A stretch of 64,000 bases of DNA, from the NCBI RefSeq assembly GCF_026914185.1, contig NC_070564.1, positions 1,798,001 through 1,862,000 on the forward strand. Direction: 5' to 3'. Below, piece after piece: positions 23,840 to 35,583 of the stretch. Position numbers and translations under genes: made by a program. Origin of the DNA: Puccinia triticina (Eukaryota; Basidiomycota; Pucciniomycetes; Pucciniales; Pucciniaceae). Numbering within the stretch: position 1 is the first letter of the stretch; each line of letters starts with the position of its first letter. The notes under the pieces were generated by a model. The model had not been told where the DNA came from. It saw only the letters and a program-made list of their open reading frames with translations, and did no database searches.

Positions 23840-23992
23840 GGAACCCCAGGTGGCTGGTTTGTAAGCAATGCGTGGGCTTGAGAGGTTAATCAGGCTGGTT
23901 TGTAAGCAATGAGTGGGCTTGAGAGGTTAATCAGAACTTCTGATCAACCTCTCAAGCCCACTCATTGCTTACAAACCAGCCACCTGGGGTTC
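23840..23992. repeat. Long hairpin with an internal direct repeat
   Basis: A segment of about 45 bases beginning GGCTGGTTTGTAAGCAATG is present twice in direct order (23851-23892 and 23893-23936). It is followed at once by its inverted copy (23937-23992), whose outer end also matches GGAACCCCAGGTGGC at 23840. Transcribed, this would fold into a nearly perfect stem. Confidence 0.75.
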
Positions 23993-24529
23993 CAGTCAAG
24001 CCCTTCTGATTCAGAAGGGCTTGAGCCTTGGGGAGGTCAATTGGACTGGCTTTGGAGGTTTCTTAGACAGGCTTGGAATGATGATTTTTTGGGATTTTGT
24101 GTCTGATTGGCGGAGAGAAATACAGGTGAATAGGGTTCTGGATCCTAAGTTGCTAGTTTGCAGGATGAGGAAGCTGTCTTGATCTCCAGCCTCTAAAAAT
24201 ATGAGTGTGCAGTCTGTGACATGTATGTATGTGACAAACTAGATACATATCAGAGCCCCCTACTACAGCTGGTAACATGGGACTGGGAGGTTTACTCAGT
24301 TTTTTTGCCCTTTGTGCTCTGATGAGGCAATCAAATTATCCCTATGGGTCACCTGGATGGCAACAAGGACAGACCAACTGTGGAAATTGTAGCTTTCAGT
24401 CCACAACCACAGTCTCAAAAAAATTGTGACCCGGGTGGTTTTCGATATGGGGCTCAGGGAAATTTTCTGACCCCCACCGGAAACCCTTTGTTCTAGCTTT
24501 AGTGTGAGGTTAAACACGCAAGGGTTGCT

Positions 24530-24677
24530 GCCCCGTTTGGAGCCGATATAATCCAGGCGATATATGATTTTTTTTGCATGACATCCTATGTGACATCTGA
24601 TCAGGTCCGCCAAAACTTGATCAGATGTCACAAGCTTCCAGATTATATCGCGCAATTATATCGACTCCAAACGGGGC
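24530..24677. mobile_element. 148-bp MITE with GCCCCGTTTGGAG termini, copy 1
   Basis: The ends GCCCCGTTTGGAGCCGATA and its near inverse CTCCAAACGGGGC enclose a second stem, GTGACATCTGATCA..TGATCAGATGTCAC. A related copy lies at 54973-55132 in the same window. CTG flanks both sides and may be a 3-bp target duplication that overlaps the terminus by one base. Confidence 0.7.
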
Positions 24678-25130
24678 CTGAATTTTTCCCGGAACACCCC
24701 AATAACCACCGGGTGCATAGCCCAGGCAGTACCCGCCAGAGGATAGCAGGAGTCGGACCCGTGGCAGATTCAAAATGGCCATCTCTAAACATACCAAGGT
24801 GGCAACATTGATGGACCCAGGCTACAGAACCAATCAGCATTTGTACTATTTTTGGGATTCAAAGTTGGCCAGGTGCAACTTGCAAAAAAACCCCAAGCTG
24901 CCCACGGATGGCCCCCGCCGTGTTCCGGGCAGCCCGCGGGCCGACCCGACCCAAACCTGACCGATCTGCCGCGGCCCGCAGCTTGAGTTTTGGAGGTTTC
25001 AGACCGATCTTAGTCTGATTAAATGAAATTGAATATGTTTTATTCAATTTGATTGCAGTTGATGAGTCTCCTGTCACTCACACTGACCCTACGTTTATTA
25101 CCTTTGACATACAGCCACTACCGAAGAATG

Positions 25131-28100
25131 ATATTCCAGAAACTCCAACCGGGCGGTGGTGGCCTTCGAAACCGATCAGTAACCCCGATAGGTCGTATTG
25201 ACGCGTCACAGGCAAGGACGATCGCCGAGGAGCAGACCAATTCCCTGGAAGAAGGCCTCAAGCAAGCCAACCAAGCAGGAAACGCGTTATCCATCCTCTT
25301 ACAAGATGATTTCCATGCTATCACAGCCTACGGTCCACTACCCAGTGATGTTGTTACTATGGTCGTCAACGTTGGTAAGTGTCTTACTACAATCCAAGCT
25401 TGCCAGATGAGATGCTGATTGCCCAGATGAAATTTTCTCCAGATATTAATGTCGATGCTATCAAGGGATACATTGACCACATCACTGGCTTTGCGTGTGT
25501 ATGGTCCCGTAATGTCTGCTACGTGTGGAATTTTGCAAGGGTTCGTGGATATCACTTCGGTTTGATTGGAAGTGCTTGGTCTGACCAATGTTCTTTTGAT
25601 ACATATCTTCCTCTCAGCGCATGGCAGCCGTTCCCACATGTTATGCATTCCCTTGCCCGCTTTCGAATACCTCTTCGGTTCTTGTCAATACCCTGGCCCC
25701 TCTGCCACTAGCATCGCTTATATCCCACTCTTCAAATCTCTCGAACACCACAAGACGCGAGCCTGGGCTCTTGTTAGTTTCACCAACTGGAGAGTTACGC
25801 GCTTGGGATTCGCTTTCACTCTCTCTATCGGGTGTCGATAAATTTGCGACGATCCAAATTCAGCTCCAAGACGCGGAACTAGTGAGATGCCTCCAGCCGC
25901 TCATATCATGCCCTGGCTCGTTCATCTTGGCCACTTCACACACCCGGCTTTTCCGTATTTCTATCTCTCCTGGAATCAGTGGACGGCCAACGGTGATTTC
26001 TAGTCTGATGTCAAGGTCAACCACTTGGGGGACTAAACTTGGCTCATTAATACGATGGGGGCAAGCCTACGATCCCAAAGCTGGAATAGTCGCGCTTGCC
26101 GTCAGTCCCCCCTTGGAAGGTGATACCAGCATGGGCGGCGGAGAAGCCTGGGCCCTGGAAGTCACGGGCAATCTCCAACGATGGAAGTTGGATTTCAGTA
26201 GTGGAAACGAGAGATTTGTTTGGGAAAAAGAAATCAACTCTATTGTACTCGAAAGCTTGGGCTGGACTCCGGGCGTGGACGTTTTGACCATGGCGGAGCG
26301 CATCGAATTCACATTATTGGACATTAAGCTAACTCAGTGAGTCTGTTGCTACATACTTTTTTTGGCAAGAAGAAATTTGTTGTTGTCCAAATGACTGATG
26401 TCATTTTGCTCTTCAGTACTCGCGACTTGGCTGTATTGGTCAGTTATATCGATTCGTCTCAAGTTGACCAGGCGCAAAGTAGCGTACAGCCAAGGTCATA
26501 TGCTATAGTGATCTTGGAAGTCCTGTCAAGCTCTTCATTACCTGTAGTATCACATACGGTCAAAGCCAAACATCGCGAAGTGAGTCCATCTGATGATTCC
26601 TGAGCGACTGAAAGCCAACGTTTATCCTGTATACCAGTACCCAGATCCTCGACCTGAAACCACGCCGTCCTTGTCTTTACCTAGTGGTGGTCCAGCTGCG
26701 TTTATTGTGTTTCCTGAACGAGTTGTCTGTTTGTCTTTAAGCGAGGGAGCCGACTTTGAGGAGATTGTCTCACTCAATTCACAAGGCAATAATCGCATAA
26801 TCGGCAATGGTGCTGCACCTCTTGCGATTCGCGCCATCCAGGACAAAGCGGACAAGCCGCCAGCGTTGAAGCTTATCACTACATCAAGCGGAATCCTTGA
26901 AATCGAACTCAATCCCGTTGAATTGGAGAAACTCGGGTTGGTCACACCGAATCACCCACCGCATATCCAACCTGAGGCTGATCAAGGAAATCCTGCACGC
27001 AATCCTAAAGAACTAGCATAGTTGAAGAGCAAGTTGCCCGAGATACTTATCGACTCAAAACCCAATTGGAACAAGCCGTGTTTTTTGGCGATAACACTGC
27101 GGCAAGTCTTGACCTACTTGCATCCCGTTTCCACGCCAAATTCTAGCCAACTGACAATTATTGGATTTCAGAACCCTGTGGAGTTTCACTTACAGGCAGA
27201 TCTAATAGGGGATTTAGCCACAGCAGCGGAGCAACTTAGCAAAGAGATTTTGTCATCAAGTCAGCACTGTTGTTATTTGACCTCGTTTGAACTCGCGATC
27301 TAATCTGGCACAGCGTGACTTTTAAAATGGGTTCGATTCAGATGCCCCTCATCTACCGCCGATCGTCGACCTTCGAGTCCAACTAGCGGACCGGATTGGC
27401 CGACTTGAGTTGCTTATCCGCTTTATCAATACGACCGGGATGCTTAACAAAGTTCCGAAGCCTGGCAAGAGACGGTTGCTTTCGGATTTAGAATTACTTG
27501 CCGCAACCAACGCACTATGGCTTCATCATAACAAAAAAATCAATGCACTGTCTCAAAGCGGCCGACGAAGTCGGACAGTCTTGAGCGAAGTGATCATGTC
27601 CTACATGAACTCACTCGGCCAGAATCCGGATGAGGACCTGATTCGCTCGTTCTTCCGTAATCATGTTGGTACCCCGCGGCGTTGACGTCTCGTCTATCCA
27701 GTAAATTGATCAAATTTCTCACGGGTTGATTGTAGGCGTCCGCTATCGTTCACATCTTGGTCAACGTTCAAGCAAAATTGAAATCGACTTTATCCCACAA
27801 ATCCAACAAATTGCACACCCGCTCATCCCAACTGATGACAGCCAACGAGATCATATTGGTAAGAAACAATCAAAATCAAGTTTCTGAGACCTTTAGATCG
27901 TCGTCCTAATGGCCTGCTCCATTAGACAGTGTATAATGCAGCCATTGTTAATCGACAGAAGCACAGCAAGACTTATGACTTGGAGAAAGATACTACAACG
28001 GAGCCCTGGACGAGCACGCCGAACTTACTTGATATATTACAATCTCATTATGAAGCAACCCTGGAAATCCTGCAGCAGCGAGCTCGTGAATTTGGACCAG

Positions 28101-30272
28101 CCATGGATGATGATCAAGGCCGATTCGGTGCTGACTCGGCCACTTTGTTAATGGATGAGGATGAAGACGCCAATGGGGGCTCATCGGACCAGAGTAAATG
28201 GCTGCACCATACTCTCAAAGATCAACTGACCGAGTTGGTAGAGAAGTCACTGGCGATGATGAAAGAAAGAAGTGCTTTTACTGAAAGGTAAGTCACGCAT
28301 GTCGTTCTGTTCTTTGGAATTGTTCTTGTGCTAAGGAATTTTCAAGGATTGTTTTTCTATCAAACCTAGTACCCTAGGCACCAACCATCCCGAAGCCAAA
28401 AGTCTGCAAGAACGCTACTTACGTCTACGTCCACAACTGATATTCGGTCTAGGTAAGAATATTCTTGAGTCTTTCCGGATCGTTTCCTGGTGCCAAGCTC
28501 ATGATGCTTTGGAAATCTTTAGTGAAGGTCAAGCGGCAAGCACGTGCTATAACACTCGCAGAAGAGCAGCGCGACTTCCGAACTCTTGTCGAGCTATGTC
28601 ACTCTCTGGCATCCAGTGAAACAGAGCAAAGAGAAAGAAATTATATCTTAAAATATAAGGAAGAGTTTGCATTTCAGTTATATCAATGGTATGTGGAACA
28701 AGGTGTGTAGATTTTCCAACTCACTACGTCCGGGTTTTATCTTGATTGTTGATGGTTATATTTCCAAGGCCGATATCACGAACTTTTGAGCCAGGATCCG
28801 GTTTACGCTCCTTTGATCACATCATTTCTTGACCGCATGGACTATGGCAAGTTTTCGTGGATTCATGATCTTGCAATCGACCGATTCGATCATGCAAGTC
28901 AAGTTCTACTCAATGAAGCTGAATCAGAAAAAAACTTGGCCGACCAAAAGGTTCGTCTATCGCCTTGTTTCCTCATGATGTCAAATACATTTCTCATTTC
29001 AAGACTTGTCGAAATCACATCTCAAAGATCATGTTGAGTCTTGGTAAACTATGTCAAGTAGCCCAGATAGACGATGGCGAGCATCTCGATTCGGAAAAAA
29101 TATTTCAGGACATTGAAAGTATGTCGGTTGCATCTCATTATTTTTCAGACTTTCCATGTCGTGCAGGGGATACTAGGTTGATGTTTACGCAAATGATAGT
29201 TGTGGATGACAGATTGGATATTCTCCAAGCACAATTGAAACTGTCTGATCTGTGCAAATCAATTTTGGAATCTCAACCGCAATACTCGTTACTATCCCTC
29301 GACCAACAGATCGACATTTTAAGAAAACATCTTGCACCCAATCTGGCCGACCGTCCGGCTTTTGGACAAGTTCGTCTATCAATCAACTCGCAATAGGATT
29401 ATTCAAATGGCTAAAGTGAAGAAACGTGATCTAGTTATTTGATAGATATGTTCGTCAGATCATTGCGGGTGATGCTCTGAAGATCGAAGACTTGATCGAG
29501 TTTTACGGTTTGAAAGCTAATCTTGACGAGCAAGTTGAAGATTTTGTAATCGCCTTGGATGTGTTCTCTCGAGCCAAGGTTAGACCATCATTGTTTGTGA
29601 CCGTAAAGCCTTGCACTCATCTGTGATGCATTTTTTTTAAAAAAAAAAAACGATTTCCATTAGGATCTGGTCCCTGGTCGAGCACAGCTAGCACTCAAGA
29701 GCGTGTGGAGAAGAATTTACATACATGAAGAGTAAATGCCCCCGCCGAATTTATTTCAAATGCACATCACTTCACTGAAATAAATATTTGCTTTGTAGTT
29801 GGCAAGCCTTGAAAAAATCAAGCAATTTGTCCGATGAAGATTTGATCACTTGTCTGAAAAGTACTGCGCTATACCATGTCCTTTCGAGTTCGATTGACCC
29901 AAATGGTACGAAGATATGTTGATCATTAAAGTTGTGCTGAGGTAACTTACGCGTGTTTTCTATTCGAAATGATTACGACCAACAATAAAATCAGACTCGG
30001 GAAAAGTCGGCCTGCCAATCTCGTCGCCGAATGAATCGTTCTTTGATCCCACCATCAGCTTGGACGACGACCTGGCGATCAGGTTTCCCGATCACTCGTT
30101 GTCTGAATTAGAACAACTGAGTAAGGCTTACCAGTCCGAAAATAGGAAGCTACAAGAAGCTATTGAGTCTGGCGGCGTGTGGGAATACTACGGCGAGATT
30201 GTTCGGTTGATTAGGGAATCTGATAATCTTTCTGACATTGGCATAGGTGATGTAACGATGATGTCAGAGTAA
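25131..30272 (+). CDS. NUP133: Nucleoporin Nup133 (Y-complex)
   Basis: Nup133 is a scaffold component of the Y-complex of the nuclear pore. About 19 exons are seen. Firm ones are 25407-25540, 25618-26336, 26417-26579, 28770-28950, 29435-29578 and 29995-30272. The N-terminal part has the Nup133/Nup155-type beta-propeller pattern: GFACVWSRNVCYVWNF, then PTCYAFPCP, SPTGELRAWDS and GEAWALEVTGNLQRWKLD. It is followed by RLKTQLEQAVFFG and LRVQLADRIGRLELLIRFI, the start of the helical stack. The C-terminal part has ARAITLAEEQRDFRTLVELC, EEFAFQLYQWYVEQGRYHEL and LKIEDLIEFYGLK, typical of Nup133. At least three introns start with GTTCGT (25541, 28951, 29370). Junctions between 26937 and 27330 are uncertain, and so is the start codon: ATG 25131 is the first plausible one. 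The last exon ends TAA at 30270-30272. Confidence 0.9.
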
Positions 30273-30602
30273 ACCTTACAAAAAAACTGCACCGAAGAAA
30301 AAGAGTTTCATAGAGAATAATGCTTGAGCTTCCTTACATTTTACATCCAAAAATGAAATGAAATGCTATATTGTATAATTATAAAGCTTTTGTTGAACTG
30401 TGAACAACGCCAGCAGTACCGGAGTCAGGGTAACTGTCCTCTTGTAAAGAAACTCTTGTTGATACTACAGTACCACCCATAATAGACATCAGTCACAGTG
30501 TTGTCCATCCCCCTGCCTCATTTTGTGTATGTTCTTTTGTACCAACATAGCTACTCTACAACTTACAGCACCCAACCCACAAAGTTTGAGGTGGTTTACA
30601 CA
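30273..30602. other. Intergenic region downstream of NUP133
   Basis: AT-rich sequence, the probable 3' untranslated region and terminator of NUP133. No gene is seen before the TIR element begins. Confidence 0.4.
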
Positions 30603-31194
30603 AAAGGGGCCGGCTTTAGGCACTCCAAATACTACATGCACTCTGAAAAAGGAGTGAACTTGTGTCTACTCCAATAAATTTTGGAGTGAACAAAGGTTTA
30701 CTCCAAAAGTGGGCTAAATTGGAGTGTTCCGAAGTTCACTCCAATTATTGGAGTGTTCCAAAGTTCACTCCAATTATTGGAGTGAAAACTTGTGCACTCC
30801 AAAAAAAAAATGGAGCATAAAATTAGGCACTCAAACTGTGGAGTTGATTTCAACCCACTCCATTTTCTTTTTGGAGTGTGGACCACTGGGCACTCCAAAA
30901 GAGCGTGGCCAGTGATTCCCATGGAAAAAGAGCAGATAAATAGACTCAGACTCACTGGAATCTTTGGGGCCTAGTCTTAAGGGGAGGAATGTGAGTGTGG
31001 TGGAAGTTTGTCTGTAGGGGGGAGGCAGAGTCTCCAAGGGTCAAAGCATGACTTGGTTGGAGTTTTGTCCCTTTTTTTCTTCGGCTATTAGCCGAAGAAA
31101 ATAATGCATTTTTCTTTGGCTAAAAGCGACAGCAGAGCTGGCCGGGCCAGCTCCACTGGAGCTGGCGCGCTGGCTGGCGCTGGATGAGCTGGTA

Positions 31195-31445
31195 TTGGTA
31201 TGTATTGGATACATTACTGTATCCAATACAAATACATAGCGATACATATCCGATACATAGCGATACATATCCAATACAAATACATAGCAATATGTATCCG
31301 ATACATACCAATACGTATCCAATACATACCTGTACAGTGTACTGAAAATACATACCGATACATATCCGTGTATCCGATACATACCAATACGTATCCGGTA
31401 CATACCAATACGTATCCGAGACATACCAATACAATGTACTATACA
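31195..31445. repeat. Array of GTATCCGATACATA-like units
   Basis: About 250 bases are filled with variants of a 20-21-base unit centred on GTATCCGATAC and CATACCAATACGTATCC. Many units are palindromic. The array lies inside the nested element and reads open in several frames only because it lacks stop triplets. Confidence 0.8.
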
Positions 31446-31532
31446 CCTTGCCACATTTTTTTTAAAAAAAACTGCCCTAACCCCAAAAACCCGCCCCCTA
31501 ACCTGCCCCCTAACCCCCAAATGGGGCATGGG

Positions 31533-31612
31533 GGCAGTGGGAATTGAACCAGCAACCTTGCTGTAAGGAGGTTTGCAGCGCAGCTGCAAACCACTAGGCT
31601 AACAACCATTGG
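31533..31612 (-). repeat. tRNA-derived SINE head with perfect A and B boxes
   Basis: On the minus strand TAGCCTAGTGG matches the A-box consensus and GGTTCAATTCC matches the B-box consensus exactly, with spacing of about 45 bases. The segment between can form a hairpin (TTTGCAGCTGCGCTGCAAA) but not a normal cloverleaf with an acceptor stem. It is therefore better read as a SINE-like or tRNA-relic promoter than as a working tRNA gene. Confidence 0.55.
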
Positions 31613-32092
31613 TTGCGCTGCCCAGGTTTTGTGGCTAGGTTCCTATGAACTCAGCTCTGCCAGCCCGGCCAGCTCCAGCGCTCCTTCGGCTTTTAGCCGA
31701 AGAATTATAGTGCCACAGGTGCTTGGTTGATCTGGAGGAGTTGCTTGGAGTGCATGCATGTATTTAAAGTAGGTGTGCACTCCAGTATACTGTACACTCC
31801 AATCCTGAACCAAATCAAGTTTCAAGATTGGAGTGCACAAGTTTCCCCTCCAATAAATGTTGGAGTGAACTTATGAACACTCCAATTTAGCCCACTTGTG
31901 GAGTGAACAAAGTTTCACTCCAAATATATATTTGAGTGAACTTTGGAGCACTCCAATTTAGCCCACTCTTGGAGTAAACCTTTGTTCACTCCAATATTAC
32001 AAGTTCACTCCTTTTTTGGAGTGAAATAGTAAATATTTGGAGTGCATAAAGCCGGCCCCTTTACAAAAACCTACCACCCACAAAAATACTAA

Positions 32093-33564
32093 GGGTGCGT
32101 ACCATAGCGGAAAAAAAATAGATTCTCAAGCGAGTTTCAACTTTTTTTTGCGAGAATCTATTTTGAATCAGAATTGCGTACCATAGCACACAAATTCTGG
32201 GTAGATTCCAGAATTGATTCTCATCAAAAAACAAGTGTTTCCAGAAACAGGTGTCCCCCTATTTCTCCAGCTTCGAGAAACCATTTCTCTTTGCTGGGGA
32301 CGGTGTGAACTCCACTCATCCCGGCCATCGGGACCCTCCAATTGCTGACCACTCACCCCGGCCATCAATCGGAGGGTATACATTCCACTCGATGACCGGG
32401 ATGACTGGTCATACCCGCCACTCGAGGACATCTCATCCCGGCCATCGAGTGGAGTACACACCCTCCGATCGATGACTGGGATGACTGGTCAGACCCTCCA
32501 CTCGATGACCACTCATCCTGGCCATCAGGTGGAGCACCCTCCGATTGATGACAACTCACCCCGGCCATCAATCGGAGGGTATACATACACTACACTCGAT
32601 GACCGGGATGACTGGTCAAGTCCTCCACTCGATGACCGCCCATACCGGCCATCGGGTGGAGTACACCCTCCAATTGATGACCACTCATCCCGGTCATCAA
32701 TCGGAAGGTGTGCGCTCCACTCAATGACCAGGATGACTGGTCATACCCTCCGCTCGATGACCTCTCATCTGGCCATTGGGTAGAGTACTTCCTCCAATTG
32801 ATGACCGCTCATCCCGGTCATCAATTGGAGGGTGTACTCCACTCAATGACCGATTCTGACCGGTCATTGATTGGAGGGTATAGTCCACTCGGTGACCGAA
32901 CACTGGTCATCGAGTGGAGCATAGCATACCCTCCAATCAACGACCGGTCAACATTGGTCATCCATTGGAGGGTATACATATTCCACTCAATGGCCGGTGT
33001 TGACCGGTCATCAAGCGGAGTATGTACACCCTCCAATCAATGACAGGTGTTGAACGGTCATCGAGCGGAGGGTGTACTCCACTCGATGATCTGTCTTCCC
33101 GGTCATTGAGTGGAGTAGACTCCGATCGATGACCGGTTTTGAACGGTCATTGAGTGGAGTATGTATACCCTCAACTCGATGACCGGTGTTGAACGGTCAT
33201 CGAGCGGAGTATGTATACCCTCCACTCAATGACCGGTCAACACCGGCCATTGAGTGGAATATGTATACCCTCCAATGGATGACCGATGTTGACCGGTCGT
33301 TGATTGGAGGGTATGCTATGCTCCACTTGATGACCAGTGTTTGGTCACCGAGTGGAGTAGTTTGCTGGGAAGTGACATCAATGGGAGGGACTGCTGGGTT
33401 AATGTGTTGATGTACATAAATATGTACAAGAAACTGGTTCCTGTGGTACACCAATTTAGGTGAACCTGTTTCTCAGAAGTCAAAAAAAAAAAAAAAGGCA
33501 AAGTGCTTTTTTGATTCGCGCGGGAATCCATTCCAAAAAAACCCGAAACGTATGGTACGCACCC
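32093..33564. mobile_element. PIF/Harbinger-like non-autonomous element with palindromic array, 1472 bp
   Basis: The ends GGGTGCGTACCATA and TATGGTACGCACCC are a perfect inverted pair. They are flanked by TAA on both sides (32090-32092 and 33565-33567), matching the TWA target duplication of PIF/Harbinger elements. A sub-terminal GATTC/GAATC-rich zone follows on each side. The middle (about 32340-33355) is an array of GATGACCGGTCATCGAG-like palindromes separated by GGAGGGTATACA-like spacers. No transposase frame is present. Confidence 0.8.
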
Positions 33565-34689
33565 TAAATTTACCAAACCACTGGATTTCCAATCATTGGC
33601 TAAGTTAACAGTTACCCCCCCCCCCTTTAGGGAGGGACTTGTGTACATATTTTCTTTGGATAATAGACAAAGGAAAAAAGTGATGAAACTCATTCAAATG
33701 GGGCCTGAGTACAGCCAAACTCAAAAATCTTGAGGTCAGGTAGGCTCATTTTGCAAGTAATTTCATTCAAAATGAAGTTGTGGAAGCAAGGAATTTTTAT
33801 GGAGGTTTTTAAAATGCTGCCAAATTTACACAGGCTCCATGAGATGGGTTGATTGGGCTCATTTCCCTCCTCACAACACATAGACCCACAGCAGCAAGGT
33901 ACTTGCTGAAGTTTTTAGCCTCCACACTTAAAAAAGCCTTCTGGTGAGAGCCCCAAAAAGGCAACCTTTCAGTGTCTCTGTCTCACAGAAAGGCCTCTCA
34001 TTGGGAATGGAAGATGTTTTGCATTGGGGTGCTCTGAGACTGAACAACTGGTCCCATTGAGCTATTGGTTGGGTCAGAGATCTTTGAGGCTTTTTAATTT
34101 TGATGCAAAGGCACAATTGGGACCCTGGCATATCCCCATAAATTTATCTAAGTTTATTAAACCACAGTTTTGCCAAAAAAAAAAATCAAGGGTTTCCCCT
34201 ATATACAAGCAATCAAAAAAAAAATACAAGCTAAACTAATAAACAAACAAACAATGCAGATTGTAATCAACTAATATATGTACAAAAAAAGCAAAGGATT
34301 TAACAAACTCCCAGCCTGTGACATGCCACAGGTGAAAAGAGACCGGTGTTAACCCGCTCAGCCTGGCGCAAGTGCGTGGGGCAAAAGTCGGGGCTGGAAA
34401 CCCCTCAGCCAATTGCAAGTGCAATCGGGGAGGGGGAGGATCACCACCAGTGCTCTGCAAATGCACAAACAGGGAGGATCACCTGGGGCATAAAACTTGG
34501 TGCAGGAGATGCCCCCTTATATGCTCAATATGTTGTGATTGCAGACCGCTTCATCATCACCTTGGCCCAGGATGGCCCAGAAAGCCACTGTGACCGTTGC
34601 CAGGTGATGTACAGCGCTAATTCCAATCGTACAGCCACTGTAACTACCCCTGAAGCCTAACCAGCCAGTGCCCAGGCATTCCACAATGA
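33565..34689. other. Intergenic region
   Basis: No supported gene. A segment around 34150-34220 (AAGTTTATTAAA..TCAAGGGTTTCCCC) resembles 58015-58120, so a dispersed repeat passes through here. A C run lies at about 33617-33626. Confidence 0.4.
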
Positions 34690-35583
34690 GACGCCGGCAG
34701 GGAGTCTTGCCAAAATCCTCTTCATCAATGTCTTCTCCTTGCCCATTACGCCCGGCCTTTGAGGACCGTCCTCTCCGTCTTGCACAGACTCTTACCGGTA
34801 ACTCATAGCAAACAAAACTCTTTGACCTTTACTGCTGCCTGCCTCGTCATCAATGCAGATGATGAAGACAACCGCAGACAGAAAAGGCTGTGTCGGTTTG
34901 ATAGAACCCCAGCAGCTACCTTGGCCGTCTATGGCCTCATGTCACCCAGTTGCTCCAGAACACGCTCGAGATCATGCGACAGGAACTCAATCGCTTGGTG
35001 ATGTCCCCCCATTTAATAGGTCAGTCACCTCCCACACACATTCTCTCTGCACAGGGCTACTTAGACTGCTCATCACATTCCTTATATATATCGAGAACAA
35101 CAAAAGGCCACGCTTCAGCTGACCCCGGACCAATACTTGAGCTTTGGCGAGCTGACGAAGCCCTCACAGGCGCTGATCAGCAGGCTGAAAAGGGCCGATC
35201 AGCTCGACCGGATCCTACTCACGAGGGCCTCAACCTTCTTCGTGCTAGCGTGTCTGTACATCCTCAAAAAGCGGATCCTGGACCGCAGCGTCTCGCTGCT
35301 TCCCACCCTCCTCTCTCCCCTCAGCCGGACGACGGCTCAGATCATCACAAATAACGAGCAGGCCGCCGTCGCCATCGCCTCAACTGGTGCGCAGGATGTC
35401 CTGCTGGGCGCTTCAGCAGAGGCCGCCGCCGCCGGTGTGACCACCTACACAGTCGCTTTCATCCCAAGCCTCGCATCCCCCGATTTACCCCCAGCCGTCG
35501 CCGAACTTCCGCTGACACCCACCCCCGCCAATCCATCTGTCCCCCAAATGCCAGACATTGAACTACTTCATGAAGAGCTTTAA
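34690..35583 (+). CDS. SEC20: SEC20-like ER/Golgi SNARE
   Basis: Sec20 is a Qb SNARE of the ER-localised complex that receives Golgi-to-ER vesicles. Two exons join in frame: one ending at 34997 (LLQNTLEIMRQELNRL) and one from 35065 to 35583. The SNARE-domain end and membrane anchor are clear: LTPDQYLSFGELTKPSQALI, then SRLKRADQLDRILL and TFFVLACLYILKKRILDR. In this family the helix ..LKRxDxLDRxLL.. directly precedes the anchor. After the anchor comes a luminal tail of about 100 residues, rich in Ala, Thr and Pro, ending in HEEL. Yeast Sec20 ends in the ER-retrieval signal HDEL, so this ending supports the call. The 5' part was not resolved: DDEDNRRQKRL near 34855 may belong to it, and the listed start is a guess. 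Confidence 0.6.

Larger units (their letters stand above)
22838..25130. other. Intergenic region with hairpin and a MITE
   Basis: No gene is found. It holds the 23840-23992 hairpin and the 24530-24677 MITE, both listed separately, plus poly-T near 23511-23524. The last 100 bases may hold the promoter or an unplaced first exon of NUP133. Confidence 0.4.
31077..31706. mobile_element. Nested non-autonomous element with tRNA-like segment
   Basis: Both ends carry a small hairpin of the form CTTCGGCTaTTAGCCGAAG, and inside that lie inverted arms around GAGCTGGCCGGGCCAGCTCC. It contains a palindromic short-repeat array (31195-31445) and a minus-strand segment with intact RNA polymerase III boxes (31533-31612). 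A target duplication was not identified, so the borders are approximate. Confidence 0.55.
30603..32062. mobile_element. Non-autonomous TIR element, GGGGCCGGCTTTA family, 1460 bp
   Basis: The left end AAAGGGGCCGGCTTTAGGCA is mirrored by the right end, whose reverse complement reads AAAGGGGCCGGCTTTATGCA. The inverse similarity continues inward through many copies of GGAGTGAAC and CACTCCAA. A 3-bp ACA flanks both sides (30600-30602 and 32063-32065) and is a possible duplication. There is no transposase. A second element (31077-31706) sits in its centre. The termini resemble those of the foldback at 37600-38337 (GGGGCAGGCTTTAGGCA), so both belong to one family. Confidence 0.75.

Noticed and set aside
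25053..25130. Alternative NUP133 start at ATG 25053
   Set aside because: The added residues are a leucine-rich run with no family similarity and an upstream acceptor-like TTGCAG is nearby; ATG 25131 is preferred, though not proven.
31041..31589. 182-residue Tyr/Ile-rich frame
   Set aside because: It is translated from the GTATCCGATAC repeat array and is not a gene.
32340..33355. Repeat array that looks superficially like a CRISPR array
   Set aside because: Units are variable, palindromic along their whole length, lack unique constant-length spacers, and lie inside a TIR element of a eukaryote.
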